34,744 nucleotides of DNA, from the NCBI RefSeq assembly GCF_001515525.1, contig NZ_BCNQ01000048.1:1-34744 (forward strand), written 5' to 3'. The notes under the pieces are model-generated. The model was not told the DNA's origin. It saw nothing but the letters and a program-made list of their open reading frames with translations, and searched no databases. Shown here in pieces: positions 34,515 to 34,744 of the stretch; position 1 is the stretch's first letter, and each line of letters begins with the position of its first letter. The position numbers and the translations under genes are program-made. The stretch is from Piscicoccus intestinalis NBRC 104926 (GTDB taxonomy: Bacteria > Actinomycetota > Actinomycetes > Actinomycetales > Dermatophilaceae).

Positions 34515-34744
34515 CGCTGGAGATCTTCGAGCCGGTCGACGCGCACGACCGGCGGTTGGCGCTCGGGGCCGCGGGCGCGCTGGCCCGGTTCAACGCGGCG
34601 GGGCTGCTCAGCGCCGCCGACGTGCACGTCGCCCGTGCCCTGGCCCGGGCCGCCCGCGAGCAGGACGAGGTCGCGGTGCTCGGCGCCGCGTTCGCCACGC
34701 GCGCGGTGCGGCTGGGGTCGGTCGCGGTCGACCTGGAGGCGGTG
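34511..34744 (+). CDS. recD: Exodeoxyribonuclease V subunit alpha, N-terminus only
   Basis: ATG 34511 overlaps the recB stop (ATGA) and has GGGGAGG six bases upstream. The 78 codons in the window read MTLEIFEPVDAHDRRLALG, ALARFNAAGLLSAADVHVAR and LARAAREQDEVAVLGAAFA, as expected of the actinobacterial RecD N-terminal domain ahead of the helicase motifs. The helicase itself lies beyond the window. The order recC-recB-recD with two 4-base overlaps means coupled translation of all three subunits. Confidence 0.88.
   Translation, partial: MTLEIFEPVDAHDRRLALGAAGALARFNAAGLLSAADVHVARALARAAREQDEVAVLGAAFATRAVRLGSVAVDLEAV

Overview
The window is very GC-rich, by eye above 70% with strong G/C bias at third codon positions. 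It carries families typical of high-GC Actinomycetota: a double-FHA ABC transporter of the Rv1747 type, a DUF222-HNH protein, an intact recC-recB-recD operon, and many apparently leaderless genes. A Micrococcales-type actinobacterium is my inference. I saw no rRNA, tRNA or CRISPR array.

Layout. 1-3810: a truncated zinc-ribbon membrane protein diverges from an FHA-FHA-ABC exporter. 3824-6707 (minus): a CLC-type anion channel, a small NYN/PIN-like nuclease and a DMT/EamA permease. 6873-9961: a recognisable FAD-dependent urate hydroxylase (hpxO), then dapA on the minus strand diverging from a LysR regulator. 10076-11623: a DUF222-HNH protein. 11706-17461: a region of visibly lower GC. It holds an alpha/beta hydrolase diverging from a GNAT-PaaX operon, then a transposition module (serine resolvase, TniA-like D,D35E transposase, TniB-like ATPase) and an AT-rich flank. 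17462-24449: housekeeping and enzyme genes, namely a BKACE enzyme, a methyltransferase, a CPBP protease, an ABC-F ATPase, an alpha/beta hydrolase, an NAD(P)-binding protein and a RibD/DHFR-fold protein. 24506-27189 (minus): a GntR(YtrA)-ATPase-permease-permease operon whose last gene is frameshifted. 27322-34744: recC, recB and the start of recD in overlapping order.

How the genes work together. RecBCD would process double-strand breaks as one complex. The GntR operon looks autoregulated through a 23-bp dyad placed on its own promoter. The FHA transporter is presumably controlled by Ser/Thr kinases, and the divergent zinc-ribbon protein may be its partner. The resolvase-TniA-TniB block is a Tn552/Tn402-like transposition unit. 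I could not find terminal inverted repeats, so whether the hydrolase-GNAT-PaaX genes are its cargo is open.

A recurring regulatory theme is a TANNNT hexamer ending 6-7 bases before ATG or GTG. It occurs at nine likely genes and one tiny ORF, and it is the actinobacterial leaderless-mRNA signature. I used it to choose several starts (CLC channel, BKACE, hydrolase at 22728, recC). I see no clearly unprecedented system. The least explained pieces are the low-GC island, the frameshifted permease at a perfect hairpin, and the zinc-ribbon protein beside the FHA exporter.
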